Assembly: GCF_002379085.1 (NCBI RefSeq)
Contig: NZ_NBZW01000002.1
Span: forward strand, 62,001 to 126,000
Length of the DNA: 64,000 bases
Direction of reading: 5' to 3'
From: Polaromonas sp. AET17H-212
GTDB lineage: Bacteria; Pseudomonadota; Gammaproteobacteria; Burkholderiales; Burkholderiaceae_C
Made by a program: the position numbers and the translations under genes. Shown here piece by piece: positions 34,656-44,615 of the stretch (positions are counted from its first letter, which is position 1; every line of letters starts with the position of its first letter). The notes below the pieces were generated by a model that saw nothing but the letters and a program-made list of their open reading frames with translations, was not told where the DNA came from and ran no database searches.

Positions 34656-35822
34656 ATGAAGATCATCGATATCCGTGAAGTCACCCAGCCCATCAAGTCC
34701 GACATCCGCAACGCCTACATCGACTTCTCGAAGATGACGCTGAGCCTGGTGGCGGTGGTCACCGACGTCATCCGTGACGGCAAGCCGGTCATCGGTTACG
34801 GCTTCAACTCCAACGGGCGTTACGGCCAGGGCGGGCTGATCCGCGAGCGTTTTGCGCCGCGCATCCTGGAAGCCGCGCCGGACAGCTTGCTCGCCGAGAG
34901 CGGCAACAACCTCGACCCGCACAAGGTCTGGGCGACGATGATGACCAACGAAAAACCGGGCGGGCACGGCGAACGTTCGGTCGCCGTGGGCACCATCGAC
35001 ATGGCCGTCTGGGACGCCGTGGCCAAGATCGAAGGTGTGCCGCTGTACCAGCTGCTGGCCGAACGGTATGGCGACGGCACGCCCAAGCGCAAGGTGTTCG
35101 TGTACGCCGCCGGCGGTTACTACTACCCGGGCAAGGACGACGCCAAGCTGATGACGGAGATGCGCAGCTACCTGGACCGCGGTTATGCGGTGGTGAAGAT
35201 GAAGATAGGCGGCGCGTCGCTGGCCGACGACTGCCGGCGCATCGAGGCGGTGCTGGGCATGCTGGCGCCGGGGCAGAAGCTGGCGGTCGATGCGAACGGC
35301 CGCTTCGACCTGAAGACCGCGATCGCGTATGCCAAAGCCCTGTCGGCCTACGACCTGTTCTGGTACGAGGAAGCCGGCGATCCGCTGGACTACGCCCTGC
35401 AGGCCGAGCTGGCCAACCATTACGACAAACCGATGGCGACCGGCGAGAACCTGTTTTCCATGCAGGACGCGCGCAACCTGATCCGTTACGGCGGCATGCG
35501 CCCCGACCGCGACTGGCTGCAGTTCGACTGCGCGCTCAGCTACGGCCTGGTCGAGTACCTGCGCACGCTGGACATGCTGAAGGAACACGGCTGGTCGCCC
35601 ACACGCTGCATCCCGCACGGCGGCCACCAGATGTCGCTGGCGATTGCGGCGGGGCTGGGCCTGGGCGGCAACGAGTCCTACCCGGACCTGTTCCAGCCCT
35701 ATGGCGGCTTTCCTGACGGCGTCAAGGTCGAGAACAGCTACGTCACGCTGCCTGAACTGCCGGGCATTGGTTTCGAGGGCAAGGCGGATCTGTATGCGGT
35801 GATGAAAGCGCTGGCCAGCTGA
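34656..35822 (+). CDS. tarD: D-tartrate dehydratase (enolase superfamily)
   Basis: 388 aa. It removes water from D-tartrate to give oxaloacetate. The N-terminus RNAYIDFSKMTLSLVAVVTD, VGTIDMAVWDAVAKIEG, the catalytic lysine motif VVKMKIGG, metal ligands (LAVDANGRF; WYEEAGDPLDY; ATGENLF) and the catalytic His in RCIPHGGHQMS match characterised D-tartrate dehydratase closely along the full length. ATG 34656 gives the usual N-terminus. Together with ttuC/ttuD at 18.7-22.2 kb, this gives the cell routes for more than one tartrate stereoisomer. Confidence 0.92.
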   Translation: MKIIDIREVTQPIKSDIRNAYIDFSKMTLSLVAVVTDVIRDGKPVIGYGFNSNGRYGQGGLIRERFAPRILEAAPDSLLAESGNNLDPHKVWATMMTNEKPGGHGERSVAVGTIDMAVWDAVAKIEGVPLYQLLAERYGDGTPKRKVFVYAAGGYYYPGKDDAKLMTEMRSYLDRGYAVVKMKIGGASLADDCRRIEAVLGMLAPGQKLAVDANGRFDLKTAIAYAKALSAYDLFWYEEAGDPLDYALQAELANHYDKPMATGENLFSMQDARNLIRYGGMRPDRDWLQFDCALSYGLVEYLRTLDMLKEHGWSPTRCIPHGGHQMSLAIAAGLGLGGNESYPDLFQPYGGFPDGVKVENSYVTLPELPGIGFEGKADLYAVMKALAS

Positions 35823-35870
35823 CAGCATGACTCTGAGGTCTGCGTCGGGCAGGTGTGCGCTCTCGGCCCG

Positions 35871-38258
35871 TTAGGCGCTTTTCAAGGCCTTCAGCACATG
35901 TTCAGCCGTCGCCGGTGACTCCAGTCGCACCGCACCCGGCCGGGCCGCTGCCACGGCTTCCTTCAGCGCCTCCAGCACGCTGATGGCCAGCATGAAAGGC
36001 GGCTCGCCGACGGCCTTGCTGCCGAAGACGTTGTCCTCGCGATTCGGCTCGGGCCAGAAATCAATTTTGAAGTGTTCGGGGATGTCGCCAGTTGCCGGGA
36101 TCTTGTAGGTGCTGGGCGCGTGGGTGCTCAGCAGGCCTTTCTCGTTCCAGACCAGCTGCTCGGTCGTCAGCCAGCCCATGCCCTGCACAAAACCGCCCTC
36201 GATCTGGCCGATGTCGATGGCCGGGTTGATGCTGGTGCCGACGTCGTGCAGGATGTCGACCTTGAGCACGCGGCTTTCGCCGGTGAGCGTGTCGATGGCG
36301 ACCTCGCTGCAGGCGGCGCCGTAGGCAAAGTAATAAAACGGCCGGCCGGTCAGCGTGGTCTTGTCGTAGTGGATTTTCGGCGTGCGGTAAAAACCGTCGC
36401 TCCAGAGCTGGATGCGGTTGGCGTAGGCCATGCGCACCACCTCCGGGAAAGGTCGGCTGCCTTTGGGCGAGCTGATCAGGCCGCCGGCGAAAGACACTGC
36501 GCCGGCGCCGCAGCCGTCCAGTCCGGCCACAAACTGCGCCAGGTTGTCACGCACGTTGCGCGCGGCGTACTGGGCGGCGCGCGCGTTGAGGTCGGTGCCG
36601 GCCGAGGCGGCGGTGGCCGAGGCGTTCGGTATCTTGCTGGTGTCGCTGGCCGTGGCCAGCACGTCGTCAAAGGCCACGCCGAGTTCGTCGGCAACGATCT
36701 GCGCCACCTTGGTGTTCAGGCCCTGGCCCATCTCGGTGCCGCCGTGGTTCACCTGCACGCTGCCGTCGGTGTAGACATGCACCAGCGCGCCGGCCTGGTT
36801 GAACAAGGTGGCGGTGAAGGAAATGCCGAACTTGACCGGCGTGATGGCAATGCCGCGCTTGATCACCGGGCTTTTGGCATTCCATGCCGAAATGGCCTCT
36901 CGCCGGCTCCGGTAGTTCGCAGACCGCTCCAGTTTTGATAGCAGAGGATGGAGGATGTTGTCTTCGACCTTCATCTGGTAGTGGGTGGTGTTCCTGTCTT
37001 CCACGCCATAGAGGTTGCGCTTGCGCACATCGAGCGGGTCCAGGCCCAGATGCCGCGCGATGTCGCCGAGAATGGTTTCGATCAGCACCACACCCTGCGG
37101 CCCGCCGAAGCCGCGAAACGCCGTGTGGCTCTGCGTGTTGGTCTTGCAGCGGTAAGAGGCGATCTCCACGTCCTCGAGAAAGTAGGCGTTGTCGGTGTGA
37201 AAAACCGCGCGGTCGGCGACCGGGCCGCTGAGGTCGGCGCTGAAGCCACAATTGGCGGCCATCATGAGTTTGAGACCGTGCAGGCGGCCTGTGTCGTCGA
37301 AACCCACGCTGTAGTCGTAGGCAAAGGGGTGGCGCTTGCCGGTGACCATGAAGTCGTCGTCGCGGTCCAGCCGCAGCTTGATGGGGCACTTGAGTTTGTT
37401 CGCGGCGATCGCGGCCCACACGGCCAGGTGCCCGGCCTGGGTTTCCTTGCCGCCGAAGCCGCCGCCCATGCGCCGGCATTCCACACGCACCGCATGGTTG
37501 CTGATGCCCAGCGCATGCGACACCCAGTGCTGCACCTCGCCCGGGTGCTGGGTGCTCGAATACACCAGCCACTGGTTCTGCTCCTGCGGCAGCACGTAGG
37601 CGATCTGGCCTTCGAGGTAAAAATGTTCCTGGCCGCCGACCTCGAGTTGGCCGGAAAGCAGGTGCGGGGCCGAGGCCAGCGCCTGCGCCGCGTCGCCGCG
37701 TCTGACAAACACCGGCGGCAACACATGGTTTTCAGCTTTCAGCGCATCGCGCACCTTCAGGATGGCCGGCAGTTCCTCGATGTCGAGTTTGACCTTTCGT
37801 GCGGCGCGCCGCGCCTGCATCACCGAGCTGGCAACCACCAGGCCGATGACCTGGCCGATGTGCTCGACGGTGTCGGACGCAAACACCGGCTCGTCATGTA
37901 CAAAAGTGGCCAGCAACGGGTCGCCCGGAATGTCGCCGGCCAGGACCACGTCACGCACGCCGGGCATGGCCAGCGCGGCGACGGTATCCACACCGAGCAG
38001 CCGGCCGTGGGCGACGGTCGAGAGGATGGGCGCCGCGTACAGGGTGCCGCGCGCCTCCAGGATGTCGTCCACATAGGTCGCGGCACCGGCCACCTGCGCG
38101 CGCGCGCTTTCATGTTTGTGTGACTGGCCGGCGGCGCCGCGTGCGGGCCTGGTTGCCGCGGCGGGAGCTGCCACGGGCGGCAGGGGGACCACGGGCACGG
38201 TCGGGTTGTCGGCGCGGGTCATCGGGCCTTCGTCGTGGTTCTTTTCCCGGGCGTTCAT
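35871..38258 (-). CDS. xdhB: Xanthine dehydrogenase, molybdopterin-binding subunit
   Basis: 795 aa. It binds molybdopterin and hydroxylates hypoxanthine/xanthine to urate. Motifs: AGAATYVDDI, GQEHFYLEGQIAYV (Gln near Mo), RRMGGGFGGKETQ, AFRGFGGPQGV (catalytic-pocket Arg), HGGTEMGQGLNTKVAQI, and the catalytic Glu in KAVGEPPFML. ATG 38258 overlaps the xdhA stop (ATGA). About 40 N-terminal residues are Pro/Ala-rich and poorly conserved. Residues near LLSKLERSANYRSRREA are encoded by a diverged 58-bp element. The cofactor is supplied with the help of XdhC. Confidence 0.94.
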   Translation of the reverse strand: MNAREKNHDEGPMTRADNPTVPVVPLPPVAAPAAATRPARGAAGQSHKHESARAQVAGAATYVDDILEARGTLYAAPILSTVAHGRLLGVDTVAALAMPGVRDVVLAGDIPGDPLLATFVHDEPVFASDTVEHIGQVIGLVVASSVMQARRAARKVKLDIEELPAILKVRDALKAENHVLPPVFVRRGDAAQALASAPHLLSGQLEVGGQEHFYLEGQIAYVLPQEQNQWLVYSSTQHPGEVQHWVSHALGISNHAVRVECRRMGGGFGGKETQAGHLAVWAAIAANKLKCPIKLRLDRDDDFMVTGKRHPFAYDYSVGFDDTGRLHGLKLMMAANCGFSADLSGPVADRAVFHTDNAYFLEDVEIASYRCKTNTQSHTAFRGFGGPQGVVLIETILGDIARHLGLDPLDVRKRNLYGVEDRNTTHYQMKVEDNILHPLLSKLERSANYRSRREAISAWNAKSPVIKRGIAITPVKFGISFTATLFNQAGALVHVYTDGSVQVNHGGTEMGQGLNTKVAQIVADELGVAFDDVLATASDTSKIPNASATAASAGTDLNARAAQYAARNVRDNLAQFVAGLDGCGAGAVSFAGGLISSPKGSRPFPEVVRMAYANRIQLWSDGFYRTPKIHYDKTTLTGRPFYYFAYGAACSEVAIDTLTGESRVLKVDILHDVGTSINPAIDIGQIEGGFVQGMGWLTTEQLVWNEKGLLSTHAPSTYKIPATGDIPEHFKIDFWPEPNREDNVFGSKAVGEPPFMLAISVLEALKEAVAAARPGAVRLESPATAEHVLKALKSA
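36885..36942 (-). repeat. 58-bp element, copy D (diverged), inside xdhB
   Basis: Minus strand: GCTA-N9-GAGCGG-N15, then a degenerate last block ending GAGAGGCC at the fixed position. The first 18 bases (36926-36943) are identical to the copy in xdhA, in the same reading frame. The protein around it also looks ordinary for XdhB, so chance or gene conversion is not excluded. Confidence 0.4.
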
Positions 38259-39733
38259 GACGCTTCCTCCAGCAATACAAAGGACTCCAGGTTGATCTGC
38301 TGCAGGCCCTGGCTCTCCAGCCAGAAGCGTTGCAGCAAATTGCCCAGCACTTCGCTGCGGTAGGCGCCGGACGCGCGCATGTCGGAGATCGGCGAAAACT
38401 CCGCGCGCAGGGCGCTGATGGCCTGCCGCACGGTGTCCTGTGACCAGGGCCGGCCGGTGAGGGCGGCTTCGGTGTGCGAAGCGCGCACTGGCGTGGCGGC
38501 GACCCCGCCCGCGCCTACCGAGGCGGAAAGGACCTTGCCGTCTTCCACTTGCAGCTTGATCGCCAGGCACACGGCCGAGATGTCGTCGTCATACCGCTTG
38601 GAAATCTTGTAGACCTTGAGCATTTCCCCAGGCACGGGTTTGGGCACCTTGATCCAGGCCAGCACCTCGTCTTTGGCCACCAGGTTCTTGCGGTAGCCGG
38701 TGTAGAGACTTTCCAGCGGCAGCTCGCGGTGGCCGCGCTCACTCATCAGCACGATGCTGGCGCCCAGCGCGATCAGCAGCGGCATCGAGTCGCCGATTGG
38801 CGAGCCGTTGGCCACGTTGCCGCCCAGGGTGCCTGCGTTGCGCACCGGCAGGCCGGCAAAGCGCTGGGCAAAGGCCTGCAGCTGCGGCCGGTCGGCCACC
38901 AGCGCGGCAAAGGCATCGGCCAGCGTGACGGCCGCGCCGATGGCAACGTGGTGCGCGTAATGCTCGACCCGCCTGAGTTCTTCCACCCGCGTGACGTCCA
39001 GTACATGGTTGAACTGCATGTGCATCTTGGTCACCCAGAGCCCGACGTCGGTGCAGCCGGCGACGATCTGGGCGTCGGGCTGGGCGGCGCGGGCGGCCAG
39101 CAGGCCCGCCAGCGTGCGCGGCGCGTTATAAGCCAAATCGGCCTCCAGCCCTTGCCGGTTCTTGGTCAGCAGCTCCAGTTTTGATAGCATATCGGCTTCG
39201 TCAACAGCCACGGTCGGCAAGGCCGCCATCTGCTGCGCCGCGTCCAGAATCGGCCGGTAACCGGTGCAGCGGCAGAGGTTGCCCGACAAATCCTGCTGCG
39301 CCAGCTCGCGCGTGATGGCGCGGCCCTGGCAAACGTGGTTTTGGTACATGCCGAACAGGCTCATGACAAAACCGGGGGTGCAGAAGCCGCATTGGGAGCC
39401 ATGGCACTGCACCATCGCCTCCTGCGCCGGGTGCAGTGTGCCGTCGGCGGCAGCGAGGTCTTCCACCGTCCACAGCGCCTGGCCGTCCACCGAATGCGCG
39501 AGCTTGATGCAGCTGTTGACCGCCCGGTAAGACATGCGGCCGCCTTCGGCCTCGCCAACCACCACCGTGCAGGCGCCGCAGTCGCCTTCGCCGCAGCCTT
39601 CCTTGGTGCCGGTGAGCCCCAAGTCCTCGCGCAGCACCTCCAGCAGCGTGCGGCTGGGTGGTACATTGGCGAGCGCGACCACCTCGCCACCCCGGATGAA
39701 ATGAATGGTTTTAAGAGGCGATTGAATGTCCAT
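38255..39733 (-). CDS. xdhA: Xanthine dehydrogenase, iron-sulfur/FAD subunit
   Basis: 492 aa. Residues 1-165 carry two 2Fe-2S sites (EGCGEGDCGACTVV; QCGFCTPGFVMS with NLCRCTGYRPI). A linker follows (MLSKLELLTKNRQGLEADLA, about 181-201), then the FAD domain (AGCTDVGLWVTK; LPVRNAGTLGGNVANGSP). Electrons go from Mo to NAD. ATG 39733 fits the family start, but it lies only 6 bp downstream of a MITE-like element, no Shine-Dalgarno is visible, and the frame stays open back to 39964. A longer N-terminus or a leaderless start is possible. Confidence 0.92.
   Translation of the reverse strand: MDIQSPLKTIHFIRGGEVVALANVPPSRTLLEVLREDLGLTGTKEGCGEGDCGACTVVVGEAEGGRMSYRAVNSCIKLAHSVDGQALWTVEDLAAADGTLHPAQEAMVQCHGSQCGFCTPGFVMSLFGMYQNHVCQGRAITRELAQQDLSGNLCRCTGYRPILDAAQQMAALPTVAVDEADMLSKLELLTKNRQGLEADLAYNAPRTLAGLLAARAAQPDAQIVAGCTDVGLWVTKMHMQFNHVLDVTRVEELRRVEHYAHHVAIGAAVTLADAFAALVADRPQLQAFAQRFAGLPVRNAGTLGGNVANGSPIGDSMPLLIALGASIVLMSERGHRELPLESLYTGYRKNLVAKDEVLAWIKVPKPVPGEMLKVYKISKRYDDDISAVCLAIKLQVEDGKVLSASVGAGGVAATPVRASHTEAALTGRPWSQDTVRQAISALRAEFSPISDMRASGAYRSEVLGNLLQRFWLESQGLQQINLESFVLLEEAS
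39131..39188 (-). repeat. 58-bp element, copy B, inside xdhA
   Basis: Minus strand: GCTA-N9-GAGCTG-N15-CAAGGGCTGGAGGCC then GATTTGGCT. It encodes the linker between the Fe-S and FAD domains. In this frame the usual TAG is GAG. Confidence 0.7.
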
Positions 39734-39739
39734 ATTTAG

Positions 39740-39906
39740 TAGGAGCCCGTCGGACTTGGGAATCGTCGGCTGCAAATCGACCGCAGCGGTCCATTTTTCA
39801 CCGTCTTTTTGTCCCATAGCTGGGCTATGGGTCTGCAAATCCGGCAAAAACTGTCCTCGCTGGGGCCGCTTTTCGCTTTCGACGCCCCAAGTCAGACAGG
39901 CTCCTA
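39740..39906. mobile_element. MITE-like element with terminal inverted repeats, upstream of xdhA
   Basis: 167 bp bounded by inverted ends that match at 19 of 21 positions: TAGGAGCCCGTCGGACTTGG at the left and, read inward from the right, TAGGAGCCTGTCTGACTTGG. The inside includes CCCATAGC-TGG-GCTATGGG, a perfect 8-bp hairpin, and encodes no transposase. No clear target duplication is visible. It ends 6 bp before the xdhA start, so it supplies most of the xdhA leader and possibly its promoter. A solo end occurs at 46902. Confidence 0.65.
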
Positions 39907-39939
39907 GGGTAAACCCAATCGCACGAGGCGGGTATACCC
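39907..39939. promoter_or_regulatory. Tandem palindromes in the xdhA-lysR spacer
   Basis: GGGTAAACCC (39907-39916, one mismatch) and GGGTATACCC (39930-39939, perfect) lie 23 bp apart centre to centre, about two DNA turns, between the MITE-like element and the LysR start at 39971. They are good candidate operators for the LysR protein or another purine regulator. Confidence 0.45.
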
Positions 39940-39970
39940 ATCGCCATATCAGGCCGATGCACAAAAAGGT

Positions 39971-40903
39971 ATGAAAGACCAGGCCTTATTCGACAAGATA
40001 GACCTCCATCTCATAAGGGTCTTGAACACCGTGCTGACCGAACGCAGCGTTTCGCGCGCCGCCATCCGCCTTGGAATGTACCAACCCGCCGTCAGCGCCG
40101 CGCTCAAGCGCCTGCGCGAACTGGCGGGGGATCCGCTGCTGGTGCGTTCGGGCGCCGGCATGGTGCCCACCGACGCCGGCCTGCGCATGATCGATCCCTC
40201 GGCGCGCATTCTGCGGGCGGCCGAGGTGCTGTTCAGCGACGCACGCGGGTTCGATGCGGCCACCGCCACCAGCACCTTCAGCCTGGCCTGCAGCGACTAC
40301 ATGGATCCGCTGTTTTTGCCGCAGCTCGTGGCGCAGATCAAGCACCTGGCGCCGCTGTGCCATGTGGACATTCACCCGCTGTCGGGCGAGTCGGACTACC
40401 GCACCCGGCTGGCGCAGGGCGAGATCGACATCGTGGTCGGCAACTGGCCGGCGCCGCCCGGCGACCTGCACATGGCGCGCCTGTTCGGCGACGAGGTGGT
40501 GTGCCTGGTGGCCAAAGACCACCCGGCGGCACGCCGCGGCTGGGACAGCGCGAGCTGGCTGGCCGCCGAACACGTGGCGCCGACGCCCACCCACCCGGGC
40601 GCCAAGGGCGTGATTGATGAGCACCTGGACAAGCTGGGCCTGCAGCGCAACATCACCGTGCGCTGCCCGCATTTCGGCCTGATTCCCGCCATGGTGGCCT
40701 CCAGCCTGCTGGTGCTGACCACCGGCCGCCAGTACTGCGAGCGTTATACCGGGGTACTGCCGCTGAAGATCCTGCCTTGCCCGGTAGACTTCCCCCGCAT
40801 GATGTATTACCAGCTCTGGCATGAGCGCACCCATGCTTCGGCGTCGGCCAAATGGCTGCGCGACCGTGTCAAGACGGTGGCTTCGGCGCTACGAAAAGAA
40901 TAG
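39971..40903 (+). CDS. LysR-type regulator divergent from xdhAB
   Basis: 310 aa. The HTH is SVSRAAIRLGMYQPAVSAAL; the following LRELAGDPLLVRSGAGMVPT places it in the NodD/NahR-like subgroup. It is divergent from xdhAB, so it is their probable activator, and it is 58 bp upstream of the purine-type ABC importer. Its last codons (GCG CTA CGA AAA GAA TAG) lie in a 58-bp element that supplies the stop codon, so the C-terminus may be altered relative to relatives. Confidence 0.88.
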   Translation: MKDQALFDKIDLHLIRVLNTVLTERSVSRAAIRLGMYQPAVSAALKRLRELAGDPLLVRSGAGMVPTDAGLRMIDPSARILRAAEVLFSDARGFDAATATSTFSLACSDYMDPLFLPQLVAQIKHLAPLCHVDIHPLSGESDYRTRLAQGEIDIVVGNWPAPPGDLHMARLFGDEVVCLVAKDHPAARRGWDSASWLAAEHVAPTPTHPGAKGVIDEHLDKLGLQRNITVRCPHFGLIPAMVASSLLVLTTGRQYCERYTGVLPLKILPCPVDFPRMMYYQLWHERTHASASAKWLRDRVKTVASALRKE

Positions 40904-40945
40904 CTGCTTGCGCATGATGCACAAGGGCTAGAGCCTTAACACATA
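40888..40945 (+). repeat. 58-bp element, copy G, at the end of the LysR gene
   Basis: GCTA-N9-TAGCTG-N15-CAAGGGCTAGAGCC. Its TAG is the stop codon of the LysR gene. It fills most of the spacer before the ABC ATPase gene. Confidence 0.65.
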
Positions 40946-40961
40946 TAAAAACCAAGAGACA

Positions 40962-42537
<1,576 letters not shown>

Positions 42538-42551
<14 letters not shown>

Positions 42552-43623
42552 AGCCCGGCCGCAGCCCTCGAAGTTCTGGAGCCTCGGCTCGCCGCTGCTG
42601 GCGTTGCTGATCACGGTGGTGATCGGTGTGTTGCTGTTTGCGGCGCTGGGCAAGGACCCGGTGCGCGGCCTGCAGATCTTTTTCTGGGAACCGGTCAAGT
42701 CGCCTTATGCGCTGAGCGAGCTGATGGTCAAGGCGACGCCGCTGCTGATCATTGCGCTGGGCCTGGCCGTGTGTTTTCGCTCCAACGTCTGGAACATCGG
42801 CGCCGAGGGCCAGTTTGTCATCGGCGCGGTGGCGGCCGGCGGCGTGGCGCTGCTGGCCGACAAAACCACCGGCCCCTGGATCGTCCCGGCCATCATCGCG
42901 GCCGGTGTGCTGGGTGGCATGGCCTGGGCCGGCCTCACGGCGCTGCTGCGCGACCGCTTCAACGCCAATGAAATCCTGGTCAGCCTGATGCTGGTTTATG
43001 TGGCCGACATGGTGCTCAGCTACCTGGTGTTCGGCCCCTGGAAAGACCCGCAGGGCTACAACTTTCCGCAGACCAGGACCTTCGAGGCGGTGACGCAGAT
43101 TCCGCGCCTGATGAGCGGCTCGCGCGTCAGCATCGGCCTGTTGATCGGTCTGGCCGGCGCGTTGGCCTTGTGGCTGTTCCTGTTTCGCACCCGCGCCGGT
43201 TTTTCCCAGCAGGTCGGTGGCCTGGCGCCCGCCGCGGCGCGTTACGCCGGCTTTTCATCGCGCAAGGCCTTGTGGGTGGCGCTGCTGACCTCGGGCGGGG
43301 CTGCCGGGCTGGCCGGCGCGCTGGAGGTGGCCGGCCCGATTGGCCAGCTCACGCCCTATGTGCCGGCCGGTTACGGCTTTGCCGCCATCATCGTGGCCTT
43401 TGTCGGGCGGCTGCACCCGGCCGGCATGGTGTTTTCGGCGATCCTGATGAGCATGTTCTACATCGGCGGCGAGCTCGCGCAGTCGCGCCTGGGCCTGCCC
43501 AAGTCGCTGACCGGGGTGTTCCAGGGCCTGCTGCTGTTCAGCCTGCTGGCCTGCGACACGCTGATCACCTACCGCGTGCGCTGGACGGGCCGCGTCAAAC
43601 CCGTCATGAAAGGCGCCCGCTGA
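42538..43623 (+). CDS. ABC permease 1 of the BMP-type importer
   Basis: 361 aa, about nine to ten membrane segments, from ATG 42538 preceded by GGAGG. Motifs VKATPLLIIALGLAVCFRSN and WNIGAEGQFVIGAVAAGG are typical of the nucleoside/BMP permease family (RbsC-like). It overlaps the ATPase gene at its start and permease 2 at its end (TGATG), so the three are translated in series. It forms the membrane channel together with permease 2. Substrate inferred as purine base or nucleoside. Confidence 0.9.
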
Positions 43624-44543
43624 TGGACTCCTACGCTTTGCTGCTGGCGGCCACCCTGAGCGCCGGCACCGTGCTGGCGATTGCTTCGCTGGGCCTGTTG
43701 ATCAATGAAAAAGCCGGCATCGTCAACCTCGGCGCCGAAGGCATGATGCTGTGCGCCGCGATTGCCGGCTTCGCCGCCGTGGTGCACAGCGGCAACATCT
43801 GGCTCGGTTTTGCCGCCGGCATGGCGGCCGGCGCCTTGCTCGCCGCCATCTTTGGCGTGCTGGTGATCTGGCTCAACACCAACCAGTACGCGACCGGGCT
43901 CGCGCTGAGCCTGTTTGGTGCGGGCTTCTCGGCCTTTGCCGGCATCAAGTACGTGCAGGAGAAGCTCCCCGAGCAGGGCCAGTACGCCTTGCCCTGGCTC
44001 GGTGACCTGCCTTTTGTCGGGCCGGCGCTGTTTCGCCAGCACCCCATGGTCTACCTGGCCATGGCGCTGACGCTAGCGCTGATCTGGTTTTTGTACCGCA
44101 CCCGCGCCGGCCTGGTGCTGCGTTCGGTCGGTGAAAGCCCGGAGTCGGCGCACGCACTCGGCTACCCGGTGCGGCGCATCCGGCTGGCGGCCGTGGTGGC
44201 CGGCGGCGCGCTGTGCGGCCTGGCCGGTGCCTATGTCTCGGTGGTCTACACGCCGCTGTGGGTCGAAGGCATGATTGCCGGCAAGGGCTGGATCGCGCTG
44301 GCCCTGACCACCTTTGCCACCTGGCGCCCGGCACGGGTGTTGCTTGGTGCTTACCTGTTCGGTGGCGTGACCATGCTGCAGTTTCACCTGCAGGGGCTGG
44401 GCGTGGATGTGCCGCCCCAGTTCCTGACCATGCTGCCCTACCTGGCGACCATCGTGGTGCTGGTGCTGATCTCGCGCAACCCGCGCTGGATCAGGCTGAA
44501 CATGCCGACTTCGATTGGCAAGCCTTTCTACCCCGGTTCATGA
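43623..44543 (+). CDS. ABC permease 2 of the BMP-type importer
   Basis: 306 aa from ATG 43623, which shares its A with the stop of permease 1. About eight membrane segments; IASLGLLINEKAGIVNLGAE is the family signature. The segment RTRAGLVLRSVGESPESAHA holds the cytoplasmic coupling loop. Its C-terminus ends near RWIRLNMPTSIGKPFYPGS. It is followed after 72 bp by the binding lipoprotein gene. A much longer frame starting at 43170 overlaps permease 1 and is not real. Confidence 0.9.
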   Translation: MDSYALLLAATLSAGTVLAIASLGLLINEKAGIVNLGAEGMMLCAAIAGFAAVVHSGNIWLGFAAGMAAGALLAAIFGVLVIWLNTNQYATGLALSLFGAGFSAFAGIKYVQEKLPEQGQYALPWLGDLPFVGPALFRQHPMVYLAMALTLALIWFLYRTRAGLVLRSVGESPESAHALGYPVRRIRLAAVVAGGALCGLAGAYVSVVYTPLWVEGMIAGKGWIALALTTFATWRPARVLLGAYLFGGVTMLQFHLQGLGVDVPPQFLTMLPYLATIVVLVLISRNPRWIRLNMPTSIGKPFYPGS

Positions 44544-44615
44544 TGTTCCCGGCCCATAATCTGGGGTTTGCCACCTCGCCCACCGTTAACCGCAACCGTC
44601 GTTACAGGAGATGAC

